Source: Terricaulis sp.
GTDB taxonomy: Bacteria; Pseudomonadota; Alphaproteobacteria; Caulobacterales; Aquidulcibacteraceae
Length of the DNA stretch: 64,000 bases
Reading direction: 5' to 3'
Assembly: GCA_024707365.1 (NCBI GenBank)
Contig: JANPZV010000005.1
Coordinates: 1,550,001 to 1,614,000, forward strand
The translations under genes were made by a program, and so were the position numbers. Shown one piece after another: positions 36,593 to 47,230 of this stretch. The notes beneath the pieces were generated by a model. It searched no databases. It was given only the letters and a program-made list of their open reading frames with translations, and was not told the DNA's origin. Every line of letters begins with the position of its first letter. Positions within the stretch are counted from its first letter, which is position 1.

Positions 36593-39534
36593 CGCTGCCT
36601 CACTTCGATCATGGCAACGCGGCCCACCGGGGAGGCGTTTAGCGTGTCGAATCCCATGCCGATCGGGTTGTTGGCGAACGGCGGATCCTCATCAGTGAGA
36701 TTACGGATGTCGAGGGTGATTTCGGCGCCGGATCCATCGGTGTTTTGTCCGACCTTGCGCGTCACGCGCGCGTCGAAAGTCGTCCAGGAGCCAATCTCGC
36801 GCATCGGCGTGCTGAGATTGTCGCGGTAAGCGTCCGTGTATTGCAGCGAGAGCGCGCCGCGCCATAAGCCGGCGTCGAGCGCTACGCCCGCCCGCGCCCG
36901 CCAGTCAACGGGATTGAGCATGGTGTCGAGCACTTCAGTGCTGGCGAGCGAAGGATTGTTCTGACGTGAGAACTGAAGCAGCCCGCTTGCGCTCGCGAAC
37001 ATCGAGAGCACGCCCCAGTCGGTTTGGAATGCGTAAGAGACGGAGAGATCAACCCCGCGCACGTACAGGGCAGCGAGATTGGTTAGCCGTTCGTCCCAGA
37101 TAACTTCGATGCCGTCGGGCGGGATCACGCCCGAGATGTCGTCAGCGAACGCGAGATAGTCCGCGATTTGTTGCGGCGTTGGATTGCGGATGAAATACCC
37201 CTGGTACTGATCGGGGTTCTGGAACGCATCGAGAATGAAACCCGGGGTCGCGATCCGGTTAGAGAATTCGATATCGAAATAGGTTGCGGAGATTTTGAAA
37301 TCTTCCAGCCACGATGGCGCGAACTCAAATCCGGCGGTCCATGTTTCAGCCTCTTCGGGGTCGAGCCCACGATTGGCGCCGAGGATCTGCAACAGGCCGG
37401 TCGAACCATTGGTGGCGTCAGGGTCTAAGAAGCCAGGGAGCGAACCAATCGACGCGCCAACGCCGCCGAGCATTTGCGCAAATTGCGGGGCCTTGAACGA
37501 TTGGCCCCAGGTCGCGCGAAGCGTGAGCTCCGAGAGCGGGCGCCATTGCACGCCGATTTTGGGCGTGGTGGCGTCGCCAAAGTCCGAAGAATCTTCGCGC
37601 CGGACCGAAAGCGACAGCGACAGGTCATCAAGCACCGGCAGGAAGGCTTCGGCAAACAGGGCGTCGGTGGTGCGCGCGCCCGGCGCTTGGGTGAATGGAT
37701 TGGTGATGAGGCCCGAGCCGAAGATCTCTACGCGGTTGATGCTGAATGTCTCGCGCCGCCGCTCGATGCCGATGGCGACGCGCGCCCGCCCGCCGGGCAA
37801 ATCGAACACGCCGCCATCGGCGCGCAAAGCGTAGCTCAAGAGTTCAGAATCGGTGTCGATGTGTTGGCGCATGGTCAGAGCGGCTAGCGCTGCGCTCGGC
37901 GTGTCGCCGCCGCCGCCGAACGGATTGAAGGCAATGGCTGGGTCTGAGCTTGCAAGAGAAGAAGCGAGCGCGCTTGAATCGGCGATGTTGGTGTTGTCGA
38001 CCTTGTCGACGTGGCCGCCATAGGAGACGCTGGCTTCGATCTGCCAGTCCCGTCCGAATTCAAATTGCGCCCCAGCCGTTGTGGCGATCGTGTCCGAGCG
38101 TGTGTCGGTTGTCAGTGGCCCGAAATCACCGCCGAAAAAATATGCCATGAACAGTGTGCCGTCGCCAGCGAAGAGGCCGTTTTGCTGGCGGTAGTAATTC
38201 GTCTCAGGCACAGCCACCACGCCGCCCAATTGCGCCTTCTCCGCATGCGCCTCTCGCCGCGACGCCAATACATCCCAGAAGAAGCTGATGTTTGGCGTCA
38301 TATTCTGGTTGAGGGACAAGAAGACCGAATGGCTTTCCTGTTCAGGCAACAGGAATGTCCCCTCATTGCCGTTCTGTAGGTTGACGGCGCCATCGAGCAA
38401 ATCTGCTTCCGTCAGCGTGAGTCCATTCTGCCCATTCGGAATTGCAAGCGTCACCGGGGTTGAACCGACCAAGATGATGTTTCCAGGCGCAGAGGTGAAG
38501 CGAGAGAAGTTCGAGCCGCCGGAGGGCGTAAGATCGGTGGTCGCGGCATAATCGCGATCGACGGCCGCCAGCGCGTCACGATGACGATAGTCGTACCCAG
38601 AAATCAGCGCGCCTTTCGCCCAATCGGCGCCCATGACGTGCGAGAAACCAATTTCGTCCATGCCGTCAGCAATGCTGAAGCGCACAGCGGTTTCAGCACG
38701 CTCCATATGGCGTCGGAGCAGAATGTTGACCACGCCGCCAACCGCGTCGCTGCCATAGGTTGCCGATGCGCCGTCTGCGAGCACTTCGACGCGTTCGATG
38801 GCCGCCATAGGGATGGCGGAAATGTCGACAAAGTTGCCGAGGCCCGCGGGCGCGAGGCGTCGGCCGTTGAGCAGGGTCAGCGTCGCGTCCGATCCGAGGC
38901 CGCGTAAGTCCACGGTCGAGCCGAGGGCGATATTGTGTCCGGGCGCGGTGGAGTTGAGTTGCGTGAGTTCGCCTTGGCTTCCGGGAAAGACCTGGGGCAG
39001 GGTCTGCAGTAGGTCCTGCACGGTGCTGCGGCCGCTCTGTTCGATGTCGCTGCGGTCGAGCGTGAGAAGATCCGCGCCTGAGGGTACAGCGCCGCGAATG
39101 CGTGTGCCGGTGACGACAAGCTCGTTTTCGCTGCTGGTTTCAGCGCCGCTCGCGGCGCTCTGTTGCTGGGGGCGGGAGGATTGCTCCTGCGCCAGTACGA
39201 GATTGCCGCCGCTTATGCCTGCATTATAGCCCGAACCCGCGAGCAAGAGGTCGAGCGCCTGTTGGCGCGTATAGGAGCCGCGGATCTGCGGTGCAGAGAG
39301 GCCGCGCAGATCGTCTGAGAAGTAGAGAGTGTTGACGCCAGCTTGCCGTGCAAATTCGCTCAAGGCGGTGCTGAGAGGCTGAGCCGCGATGTTGAACTCT
39401 ACGCGCGCATCACTCGTCTGCTGAAGATCTTGCGCGCGCGTTGGTTCGACCACAACAGCGCCCATAGCGCCAAGAATGAGAGCGGTCGCGAGCTTTCGCC
39501 GGCGGTTGTAACGCTTGGTGATCGTCTCTTTCAT
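36586..39534 (-). CDS. TonB-dependent receptor with N-terminal signalling domain
   Basis: A receptor of about 982 residues: signal peptide (ALILGAMGAVVVEPTRAQ), an STN domain (FNIAAQPLSTALSEFARQAG), a plug (ENELVVTGTRIRG, TLTLLNGRRLAPAGLGNFVD) and a 22-strand barrel ending VAMIEVRQRW. STN domains relay ligand binding to a FecR anti-sigma protein. Beside the isopeptidase, the ligand is likely a lasso peptide, its own or foreign. The ATG at 39534 follows AGGGGG; the frame is intact throughout. Confidence 0.88.
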   Translation of the reverse strand: MKETITKRYNRRRKLATALILGAMGAVVVEPTRAQDLQQTSDARVEFNIAAQPLSTALSEFARQAGVNTLYFSDDLRGLSAPQIRGSYTRQQALDLLLAGSGYNAGISGGNLVLAQEQSSRPQQQSAASGAETSSENELVVTGTRIRGAVPSGADLLTLDRSDIEQSGRSTVQDLLQTLPQVFPGSQGELTQLNSTAPGHNIALGSTVDLRGLGSDATLTLLNGRRLAPAGLGNFVDISAIPMAAIERVEVLADGASATYGSDAVGGVVNILLRRHMERAETAVRFSIADGMDEIGFSHVMGADWAKGALISGYDYRHRDALAAVDRDYAATTDLTPSGGSNFSRFTSAPGNIILVGSTPVTLAIPNGQNGLTLTEADLLDGAVNLQNGNEGTFLLPEQESHSVFLSLNQNMTPNISFFWDVLASRREAHAEKAQLGGVVAVPETNYYRQQNGLFAGDGTLFMAYFFGGDFGPLTTDTRSDTIATTAGAQFEFGRDWQIEASVSYGGHVDKVDNTNIADSSALASSLASSDPAIAFNPFGGGGDTPSAALAALTMRQHIDTDSELLSYALRADGGVFDLPGGRARVAIGIERRRETFSINRVEIFGSGLITNPFTQAPGARTTDALFAEAFLPVLDDLSLSLSVRREDSSDFGDATTPKIGVQWRPLSELTLRATWGQSFKAPQFAQMLGGVGASIGSLPGFLDPDATNGSTGLLQILGANRGLDPEEAETWTAGFEFAPSWLEDFKISATYFDIEFSNRIATPGFILDAFQNPDQYQGYFIRNPTPQQIADYLAFADDISGVIPPDGIEVIWDERLTNLAALYVRGVDLSVSYAFQTDWGVLSMFASASGLLQFSRQNNPSLASTEVLDTMLNPVDWRARAGVALDAGLWRGALSLQYTDAYRDNLSTPMREIGSWTTFDARVTRKVGQNTDGSGAEITLDIRNLTDEDPPFANNPIGMGFDTLNASPVGRVAMIEVRQRW

Positions 39535-39681
39535 GGATTCCCCCTTCCGCCCTTGAATGAGCGTTGTCGGGAGAAAGACACCGCACTTCACAAACTGCGC
39601 CATGGCGGTGCGCACAAAGATTGTGGGAGAGGGGCTGGCGTGCAGACGGGCGCGCTCCGATGATCGCTGAGGAGGAACGCA

Positions 39682-40050
39682 ATGAGAGGTATGGGCGATT
39701 TTCAAAGGGCGCAGATGAAGCACAGAGACGCGCGCGTCAGCGCGATGGCGCAACATTTGCGCGCGGCGATCGATCTATGGGAGGAGATCCAGCTTTATCC
39801 GTTCAAGAAGGAGGGGCCCCCCGAGCCGCCGCCTTCGCCGCCAGCGCCGCCGCCGGTTATCGCGGCGCCGCCAGAGAAGCTTGCATACGGGGTAAAAGAG
39901 GCGGCGGTTGCCCTGGGGGTCGGCGGAACGACGGTCTGGCGCGCGATCAGAGAGGGGAAACTGCCGACCGTGAAGGTGGGCAATCGCACGCTCATAAGGA
40001 CGGAAGTCTTGCAGGCGTGGCTTTCCGCGCCTGTTGCGCCCAAGACCTAA
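39682..40050 (+). CDS. AlpA/excisionase-like DNA-binding protein (second copy)
   Basis: A 122-residue protein with a helical N-terminus, a proline-rich linker (about residues 48-66) and a C-terminal winged helix of excisionase type (GVKEAAVALGVGGTTVWRAI, KVGNRTLIRTEVLQAWL). GAGGAGGAACGC precedes the ATG. It is divergent from the TonB receptor and could regulate that operon or element excision. Confidence 0.72.
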   Translation: MRGMGDFQRAQMKHRDARVSAMAQHLRAAIDLWEEIQLYPFKKEGPPEPPPSPPAPPPVIAAPPEKLAYGVKEAAVALGVGGTTVWRAIREGKLPTVKVGNRTLIRTEVLQAWLSAPVAPKT

Positions 40051-40115
40051 CCCGGGCGGGGGGAGTGAGTCGCGTCCGCTGGCGTACGGAGAGCCAAAGC
40101 TCTAGATTTCGGTGC

Positions 40116-40813
40116 ATGTGCAATCGATACGCCGCCGACATCCGCAAAGCCGGGAAGGAACGAGACTATTGGGGCTTCGACGAATGGAGCGAGGCCCGCA
40201 TCAATCCTGTGCTCGGCAATGCCGTGCTTGAAGTCTTTCCCAAAGTCAGGCGCCGATCATCCGCAGAAGGTGGATCGACGGTAAGCAGACGGATGAACTG
40301 GAATGGCTAAATATGCGCTGGGGTTTGCCGGGGCCGCCGCAAATTGGCGGCGCGCCGGTCACCAACATTCGCAATGTGAAGAGCCCGCATTGGCGCAGCG
40401 TCTTGGGTGTGGCGCATCGGTGCATTGTGCCATTTACGGCGTTCAGCGAGTACGAAGACGCCTCACCGAAAGGCAAGAAACAGATCCGCTGGTTTGCGCC
40501 GCGGGATCGGGGGATCATGTATTTCGCCGGCCTCTATAGAACCTGGTACGGCGATTACGGCTCCAAGAAGGAGCCGAATGAGGGCGACCACGTCCTGTTC
40601 GGTTTCCTGACGACCGACGCGAACGAACTCGTTCGGCCCGTGCACGCGAAGGCGATGCCCGTTGTTCTAGCCAATCAAGCCGCCTGCGAGGAATGGCTGA
40701 ACGCGCCGGCCGACAAGATTGAAGCAATTCAAGCCCGCGTACTGCCAGCAAACGCCCTTGAAGTCGTCCGCGACGAAGAGGCGGCGCAATATGTTGGCGG
40801 GTACATCAAGTAG
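40116..40813 (+). CDS. SRAP-family protein (YedK/HMCES; frameshifted)
   Basis: SRAP proteins crosslink to abasic sites in single-stranded DNA through the N-terminal cysteine. Here the protein starts MCNRYAADIRKAG, leaving Cys2 exposed after Met removal. TNIRNVKSPHWRSVL, CIVPFTAFSEYED and VRPVHAKAMPVVL supply the other conserved residues. One G is missing at 40249-40250; restoring it joins EVFPKVRAPIIRRRW. It is common cargo of conjugative elements, where single-stranded DNA enters cells. Confidence 0.85.
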
Positions 40814-40893
40814 GGGTGCGGGGCAGGGCGTCGCGCGCTTGCGCGCGCCGGGCTTTGTGCTGCGCACCGAGCCGCGCGGTGTAATCAGACGGG

Positions 40894-40928
40894 CGCGTCT
40901 CGGCCCTTTGGGCTTCGATCCCTGACGC
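40894..40928 (+). repeat. 35-bp direct repeat, copy 1
   Basis: CGCGTCTCGG followed by CCCTTTGGGCTTCGATCCC and TGACGC. The same 35 bases with one mismatch lie at 62857-62891 in the same orientation. The preceding 70 bases are also loosely similar (GGCGTCGC...CCGGGC). Each copy follows the end of a small accessory gene (SRAP here). Confidence 0.8.
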
Positions 40929-41052
40929 ATTGATGCGCCTGGATCTGCATTGGAAAAACGCGAGAGTGAGGGAAATGAGTAAACAGCGGACGAGGGACGC
41001 CGCTGGCGTCGATAGTGGAGATACGATAGGTTCACGTGGGCGAGGGCGACCA

Positions 41053-41279
41053 ATGCGATTCTCAATCGAGTACTTGCGAGAAACGACAGACGAATACTCA
41101 GTCTGTTATTCACGCCACGTCGATGTCAGCAATCTCGACCTCGCAAAAATCGAGGCGTGGCGCCACCTCCAGCCCGCCAGAGTTTTGGGCGCGACCGGTT
41201 TTCAGATCTGCAACGCTTCCTCAATGTGGTTGCGATTGAAGACAACGATACGATGATCGGGTCGCTGACCGTTCACTGA
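41053..41279 (+). CDS. hypothetical protein (frameshifted near its end)
   Basis: Starts MRFSIEYLRETTDEYSVCYS at 41053. The ending LNVVAIEDNDTMIGSLTVH is encoded in another frame after a slip near 41212-41216. About 75 residues, no recognised domain. Support comes from the coherent start and end and from base composition. Confidence 0.4.
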
Positions 41280-41333
41280 CGGACAGTCTTTGCCGGAACG
41301 CGATTATTTGCGGGCTTGCGCCCTATGTGTCCT

Positions 41334-41579
41334 TCACGCGTCCGTCGCTCGATCGGGAAGACGCAGACTTTCCGCAAGCGAGCGCAACGCGACCTGCATC
41401 GCCGCATGATGGGCGGGATCGCGCTCGGGCGGGGCGCTTTCCGCAGCCTTGTCTAAAGCTGCGGCCAGGGCGCGACGCGCATCTTTGCCTTTGATAACGG
41501 CAAGCGCCGTGAGCGCCGACTCAAGCGCTGCAATGCGCGCATCCACCGAGAGCCGCCACGCCTCTTGGTCGAACGACAT
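41334..41579 (-). CDS. hypothetical small helical protein
   Basis: Eighty-one residues, alanine-rich and mostly helical (MSFDQEAWRLSVDARIAALE onward). Its start overlaps the stop of the next gene upstream (TGATG), and both lie downstream of groEL on the same strand. No family recognised. Confidence 0.5.
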   Translation of the reverse strand: MSFDQEAWRLSVDARIAALESALTALAVIKGKDARRALAAALDKAAESAPPERDPAHHAAMQVALRSLAESLRLPDRATDA

Positions 41580-41839
41580 CAGCTCTCGGCCAAGAACATG
41601 TCGCCCTCGTCCGAACTTAACGCCGCCTGACCGGGCTTCGGCTCCGTACCTGCGCCTGCTTGAATAGCGGCTTGCTCCGTCGGTTTTTTGTTCTCTGCCG
41701 GCACAGGCTCGGCGCTTGGCGCGGACGCCGCGTGATCCTCAGTCAATTCTTCCGCATCGGTCACGGGCTTGACTTGCTCAGACGCTGCGCTTGGCGTGGA
41801 TGTATCGGCCTGCCCTGGCAATGCTGTGAGCGCCAACAT
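41579..41839 (-). CDS. hypothetical exported protein
   Basis: The first residues continue an upstream hydrophobic stretch (KTILATALAMLALTALPGQA), which would be a complete signal peptide. AGGAGG lies just before that stretch, but no in-frame ATG follows it; a lost base or a rare start at about 41860 is possible. The mature part is acidic and low in complexity. No family recognised. Confidence 0.45.
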   Translation of the reverse strand: MLALTALPGQADTSTPSAASEQVKPVTDAEELTEDHAASAPSAEPVPAENKKPTEQAAIQAGAGTEPKPGQAALSSDEGDMFLAES

Positions 41840-41902
41840 AGCGAGCGCAGTGGCCAGAATTGTCTTCCTCCTTTCGCCTTCGGTTAAAGCGTGAGCCGAG
41901 GT

Positions 41903-41938
41903 GGTGCGGACAATCGCTTGCCCGCACCTTTGCCCCCG
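41903..41938. terminator. stem-loop after groEL
   Basis: GGTGCGG (41903-41909) pairs with CCGCACC (41932-41938) across a 22-base loop in the gap between groEL and the exported-protein gene. The loop is long and no T-run follows, so this is only a weak candidate. Confidence 0.25.
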
Positions 41939-41961
41939 GCCCCGGACTTCTGACTGGCGAC

Positions 41962-43946
<1,985 letters not shown>

Positions 43947-44069
43947 GAGCCTCGATCTCCTCTTCGTGAGTGCAAACGGGAAGAGGGCGGGGCGATTATT
44001 GTTCTTCGTGAATGGAAGCAACATCTGCCTGCCTCTCTTGTCCAAGACAGTTCGGCCGCCGCGGGCACG

Positions 44070-44096
44070 TTAGCATCCGTCGCCAGCGACTGCTAA
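44070..44096. promoter_or_regulatory. CIRCE-like HrcA operator of groESL
   Basis: TTAGCATCC, a 9-base spacer, and GACTGCTAA match the CIRCE plan (TTAGCACTC-N9-GAGTGCTAA) at 15 of 18 arm positions with exact spacing. Position, upstream of groES, is as expected. It predicts HrcA repression from the host chromosome, since no hrcA is in the window. Confidence 0.75.
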
Positions 44097-44109
44097 AATG
44101 TCGGCGACG

Positions 44110-44137
44110 ATTTGGGCGCGTCCAAATCGGCTTCAAG
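44110..44137 (-). promoter_or_regulatory. possible RpoH-type promoter of groESL
   Basis: On the minus strand CTTGAA (44137-44132) is followed after 16 bases by CCAAAT (44115-44110), a partial match to the alphaproteobacterial heat-shock consensus (CTTG near -35, CCxxAT near -10). It lies just upstream of the CIRCE-like site, as expected for dual control. Confidence 0.4.
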
Positions 44138-44189
44138 AGGGGCGTCTGAAAAAATTTTCGAGCGGGAGCGGAGGTTGGATTTTGCTCGC

Positions 44190-44203
44190 GTAACGATCGT
44201 TAC
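44190..44203. promoter_or_regulatory. perfect 14-bp palindrome between groESL and hsp20
   Basis: GTAACGATCGTTAC is fully self-complementary and sits in the middle of the 400-base divergent region between groES and the first hsp20. Its regulator is unknown. Confidence 0.45.
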
Positions 44204-44370
44204 CAACCAACGCCCGGCGTTGGGTGAAAAAAATTTTGGTAAGGGGTGTTGAAGGGCAAACTAGGCCTCCTAATTCTTTGGCCGCCGGGCGCCGAAGAGG
44301 GCCTGGCCACGGCGCCGGCGACGTCCGGCGTTCCTCGTGACCCATGTTGCTTTGCGAAGAGGATATGGAG

Positions 44371-44850
44371 ATGAGGACCTACGATTTTTCACCGTACTAC
44401 CGGTCAACGGTTGGGTTTGACCGGATGCTCGATCTCTTGGGCGCGCCACAGCGGCCGGAAGTGGACGAAACCTGGCCGCCTTATGACATCGAACGCCTCG
44501 ACGAAGACCGCTACTCAATCACCATGGCGGTCGCAGGCTTTGCCCAGGACGAAATTTCGGTCGTGGCAGAGGCCAACGCGCTTCTTGTTGAAGGGCGCAA
44601 GGAGGGCGACGATAGCGCCCGCAATTTCCTGCACCGCGGCATCGCTCAGCGCGCTTTCCGCCGCCAGTTCGACCTGGCCGACTTCGTCAAGGTCACGGGC
44701 GCGTCCTTGGAACATGGTCTCCTGCGCATCGAACTCGAGCGCGAGATCCCGGAGGCGATGAAGCCGCGCCGGATCGAGATCAGCACGGGCCAAGCGCGCG
44801 TGACCAACGCCGCGCGCAAAGGCGAGGCGCCGGTCGAGAACGCGGCCTAA
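44371..44850 (+). CDS. small heat-shock protein Hsp20 (first copy)
   Basis: About 159 residues of IbpA type, starting MRTYDFSPYYRSTVGFDRML. The alpha-crystallin domain (YDIERLDEDRYSITMAVAGF, LEHGLLRIELEREIPEAMKP) and the C-terminal RRIEI motif that mediates oligomer contacts are present. ATG at 44371 (or 44365) fits the family start better than 44344. It precedes the second hsp20 by 16 bases. Confidence 0.9.
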   Translation: MRTYDFSPYYRSTVGFDRMLDLLGAPQRPEVDETWPPYDIERLDEDRYSITMAVAGFAQDEISVVAEANALLVEGRKEGDDSARNFLHRGIAQRAFRRQFDLADFVKVTGASLEHGLLRIELEREIPEAMKPRRIEISTGQARVTNAARKGEAPVENAA

Positions 44851-44866
44851 GAGCGCGGAGGAAACA

Positions 44867-45356
44867 ATGCGAGACTTGATCCCGTGGGCCCGCACGCGCG
44901 CGCCTGCGCACCGAGAGCCGCATCCCGACGCGGCCATAAGCCCGTTCTTCACCCTGCGCCGTGAGATGGACCGGCTGTTTGACGACGCCTTCCGCGGCTT
45001 TGGCCTTTCGGCGTTCGGGCAAGGCGGTCTGAATTGGCCGCACGTCGAAGTCGCCGATCGCGACAAAGACGTGCGCGTCACCGCCGAGCTTCCGGGGCTG
45101 GAAGAGGAGGACGTCGAATTACGCGTCGAGGACAACGTGCTCATCCTCCGCGGTGAAAAAGCGCACCGAGGTCGACGATGCCGAGCGGCAATATAGCGAA
45201 CGTTCTTACGGTCGCTTCGAACGCCACCTCACCTTGCCGGCGGAAGTCGATGAAGACCGGGCGAGCGCCACGTTTCGCAATGGCGTCTTGACCGTCACGC
45301 TGCCGAAAACGGAACGCGCGCGGCAACAGACCAAGCGCATTCCGATCTCGCACTAA
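44867..45356 (+). CDS. small heat-shock protein Hsp20 (second copy; frameshifted)
   Basis: A class of Hsp20 different from the first: MRDLIPWART, then FTLRREMDRLFDDAFRGFG, WPHVEVADRDKDVRVTAELP, and after the break TEVDDAERQYSERSYGRFER and RNGVLTVTLPK with the C-terminal KRIPIS motif. One extra A in the run 45156-45160 causes the break; correction gives LRGEKRTEVDD. Restored length is about 163 residues. Two unlike Hsp20 in tandem recall stress-tolerance islands. Confidence 0.88.
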
Positions 45357-45436
45357 CCTTTCGGTGCTGCGCAGGGTCCCAACTCTGTGCAGCGTCGCAT
45401 TTATTGAAAAGAAGAGGAGATTTGGGAGAACGCCCC

Positions 45437-46330
45437 ATGACGTTTTCAGGTGATCCGATCAGGCTGCAGCCGCGCATGCTGCCGCGCCGCTGGGGACGCG
45501 AAAAGGTTCACGCCTGGTGTGAGGGCGCGCTGCGTCCGCCCGCGCCGGTCGGTGAAATCTGGACCGCGCACGCGCACAACACCACGAGCGATGGCGCACA
45601 TTTCGCCGCGCTCCTAGAGGAGGCGCCGCAAGCCATGCTGGGGGATTTGGGCCGCGCCCCGCCAACCCTGCGGCTCATCACGGCGGCTGAGCCGAGCGAT
45701 CCTATTCTTTCTGAGGGGGCTTTAGGACTTTGGCGCATTCTTGAAGCCCCGCTCGACGCCAGGGTGAACATCTACGGTGCGGAAGGCGCGCCGCCTCGCG
45801 CGATGCGTTGCCGGCGCGGCGATCTCATTCGCGTTGGCGCCGGCGCGCGTCTTGTTTTTCCCGCGGGCGTCACAGCGCTCGAAGCGCGGGCCAACTTTAC
45901 GCCCACGAATGCGCCGAGCGCTGCGCGCGCACAAAAGCTGCTCGCCGCCAGCGAAAAGCGGCATCGCGCCGCCTGGCTGCGTGACCCGGCCATGAGCGTC
46001 GAACTCTGGACGTTGCCGGACCTGAGCTTTCTCGAACCCGACGGCGAGACGTGTCATGTGCTCGCTGCGTTGACGCCGGGCGTGTCGCTGGACGGTCAGA
46101 TGCTGCAGCGGGGCGAAGCGGTCTTTCTGCCGGCCGAAGGCCGGCGCGTGACCCTCACAGGGCGCGGTGCGCAAGTGGTCGTGGCCTATCCAGATCTCGT
46201 GCCCACCGAAATCTGGAAACATCCCCAGCCGCCGAAGCCCGCAGCGCTCGCGCTCGATCTCTCCGAGCTGAAGCGCACGCCCTTCAATATCGAAGCGCAT
46301 GCGGCGCGTGCGCTTCGCGCCGCGGCCTGA
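45437..46330 (+). CDS. class I mannose-6-phosphate-isomerase-like cupin protein
   Basis: About 297 residues beginning MTFSGDPIRLQPRMLPRRWG, with PVGEIWTAHAHNTTSDGAHF corresponding to the GE.WE region of class I phosphomannose isomerases. The usual zinc motif (QVHP followed by Asp) is not evident, so isomerase activity is doubtful. GGGAGA precedes the ATG. It follows the hsp20 pair by 80 bases on the same strand and may be co-expressed with them. Confidence 0.65.
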   Translation: MTFSGDPIRLQPRMLPRRWGREKVHAWCEGALRPPAPVGEIWTAHAHNTTSDGAHFAALLEEAPQAMLGDLGRAPPTLRLITAAEPSDPILSEGALGLWRILEAPLDARVNIYGAEGAPPRAMRCRRGDLIRVGAGARLVFPAGVTALEARANFTPTNAPSAARAQKLLAASEKRHRAAWLRDPAMSVELWTLPDLSFLEPDGETCHVLAALTPGVSLDGQMLQRGEAVFLPAEGRRVTLTGRGAQVVVAYPDLVPTEIWKHPQPPKPAALALDLSELKRTPFNIEAHAARALRAAA

Positions 46331-46355
46331 GGCTCGATGCCAGGGTTGGGGCTGT

Positions 46356-46646
46356 TCATTGCCTGGAACCAGGCGCAAGCAAGCGGCGCGCTCTTGAGCG
46401 TGGCGCTTGGCGCCAGTTTCTGGACCCGCATCTCCGAGCTGATGCGCGGTGAAGTTCGTCACGTCGCCCACAAGCGCGGCGACTTGAGCGCGCGTGGCGC
46501 GCCTGCGATGGGTCGAGACTTCGCCGAACCGCCACCGCTTCGACGTTGAGGGAGCGATCTGAATCCGTTCGCGCCGACGCAGCGCCAGTGGCGATCAGGA
46601 GCGCGGCGGCCGCCGCCAATAATGCGCGTCGAGAGGTCTCGGACAT
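46356..46646 (-). CDS. possible exported small protein, probably broken
   Basis: MSETSRRALLAAAAALLIAT GAASA (46646 leftward) is a good signal peptide with twin arginine-like residues. After about 60 residues the frame becomes arginine-rich and unlike a protein, which suggests a frameshift. I do not recognise the mature sequence in any frame. Confidence 0.35.
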   Translation of the reverse strand: MSETSRRALLAAAAALLIATGAASARTDSDRSLNVEAVAVRRSLDPSQARHARSSRRACGRRDELHRASARRCGSRNWRQAPRSRARRLLAPGSRQ

Positions 46647-46756
46647 GAGGAGTTAGCTCCATTTCATGTCCCTGAGACTGCCGGGGCGAGCATCGATAGC
46701 GCTTGCCTGATCCGCTGTGAGATTTGACCAATCCTACGAGCGATCCGACGCTGGCG

Positions 46757-47230
46757 TCAGAGCGGCACGACGCGGCCTTTCAGCGCCTCGACGTCTCGTT
46801 TCGGCGCGACGCCGAACATGCGCGCATACTCGCGGCTGAACTGAGAGAGGCTCTCATAGCCAACTTGATAAGCAGCACTGGTTACGCTGACCGCTTGCGT
46901 GACCATGAGCTTGCGGGCTTCGAGCAAACGCAATTGCTTCTGGAATTGAACCGGACTGAGCGCGGTCAGCGTCTTGAAGTGTTCATGGAAAGATGAGGGG
47001 CTCATGCGCGCGGCGCGGGCCATCTCTTCAACCCGAACCGGTCGCGTGAGATTTTTTCGCAGGAAGGTGATGGCGTCGCCGATGCGGCGGGTGTGCGAGT
47101 CGCGGCGCACGACCTTGCAAATCTCGCCGCCATTGGGGCCAGTGAGGAGCCAGTAATAGAGCTCGCGCATGATGGCTGGATAAAGCGCAGGTAGTGTGCG
47201 ATTGCGGGCAGCCGCTTTTGCTCGGTTATC
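46757..47230 (-). pseudogene. AraC-family regulator lacking its N-terminus
   Basis: The end of an AraC_N-type ligand domain (LPALYPAIMRELYYWLLTGP) and both C-terminal helix-turn-helices (VRVEEMARAARMSPSSFHEH; SVTSAAYQVGYESLSQFSRE) are intact. The first hundred or so residues are missing: at about 47230 the sequence passes into the end of the helicase gene of the nuclease cassette. It was probably cut when that cassette arrived. Confidence 0.75.

Noticed and set aside
40894-40928. tRNA T-arm (GGGCTTCGATCCC looks like a T-loop)
   Set aside because: No acceptor stem, anticodon arm or CCA end can be built around either copy; it is a dispersed repeat.
45437-46330. functional mannose-6-phosphate isomerase
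   Set aside because: The GE.W-region similarity is clear, but the zinc-binding QVHP motif is not seen, so only family membership is claimed.
46337-46549. plus-strand small gene after the isomerase-like gene
   Set aside because: It has no ribosome site or family similarity and lies opposite a frame with a good signal peptide.
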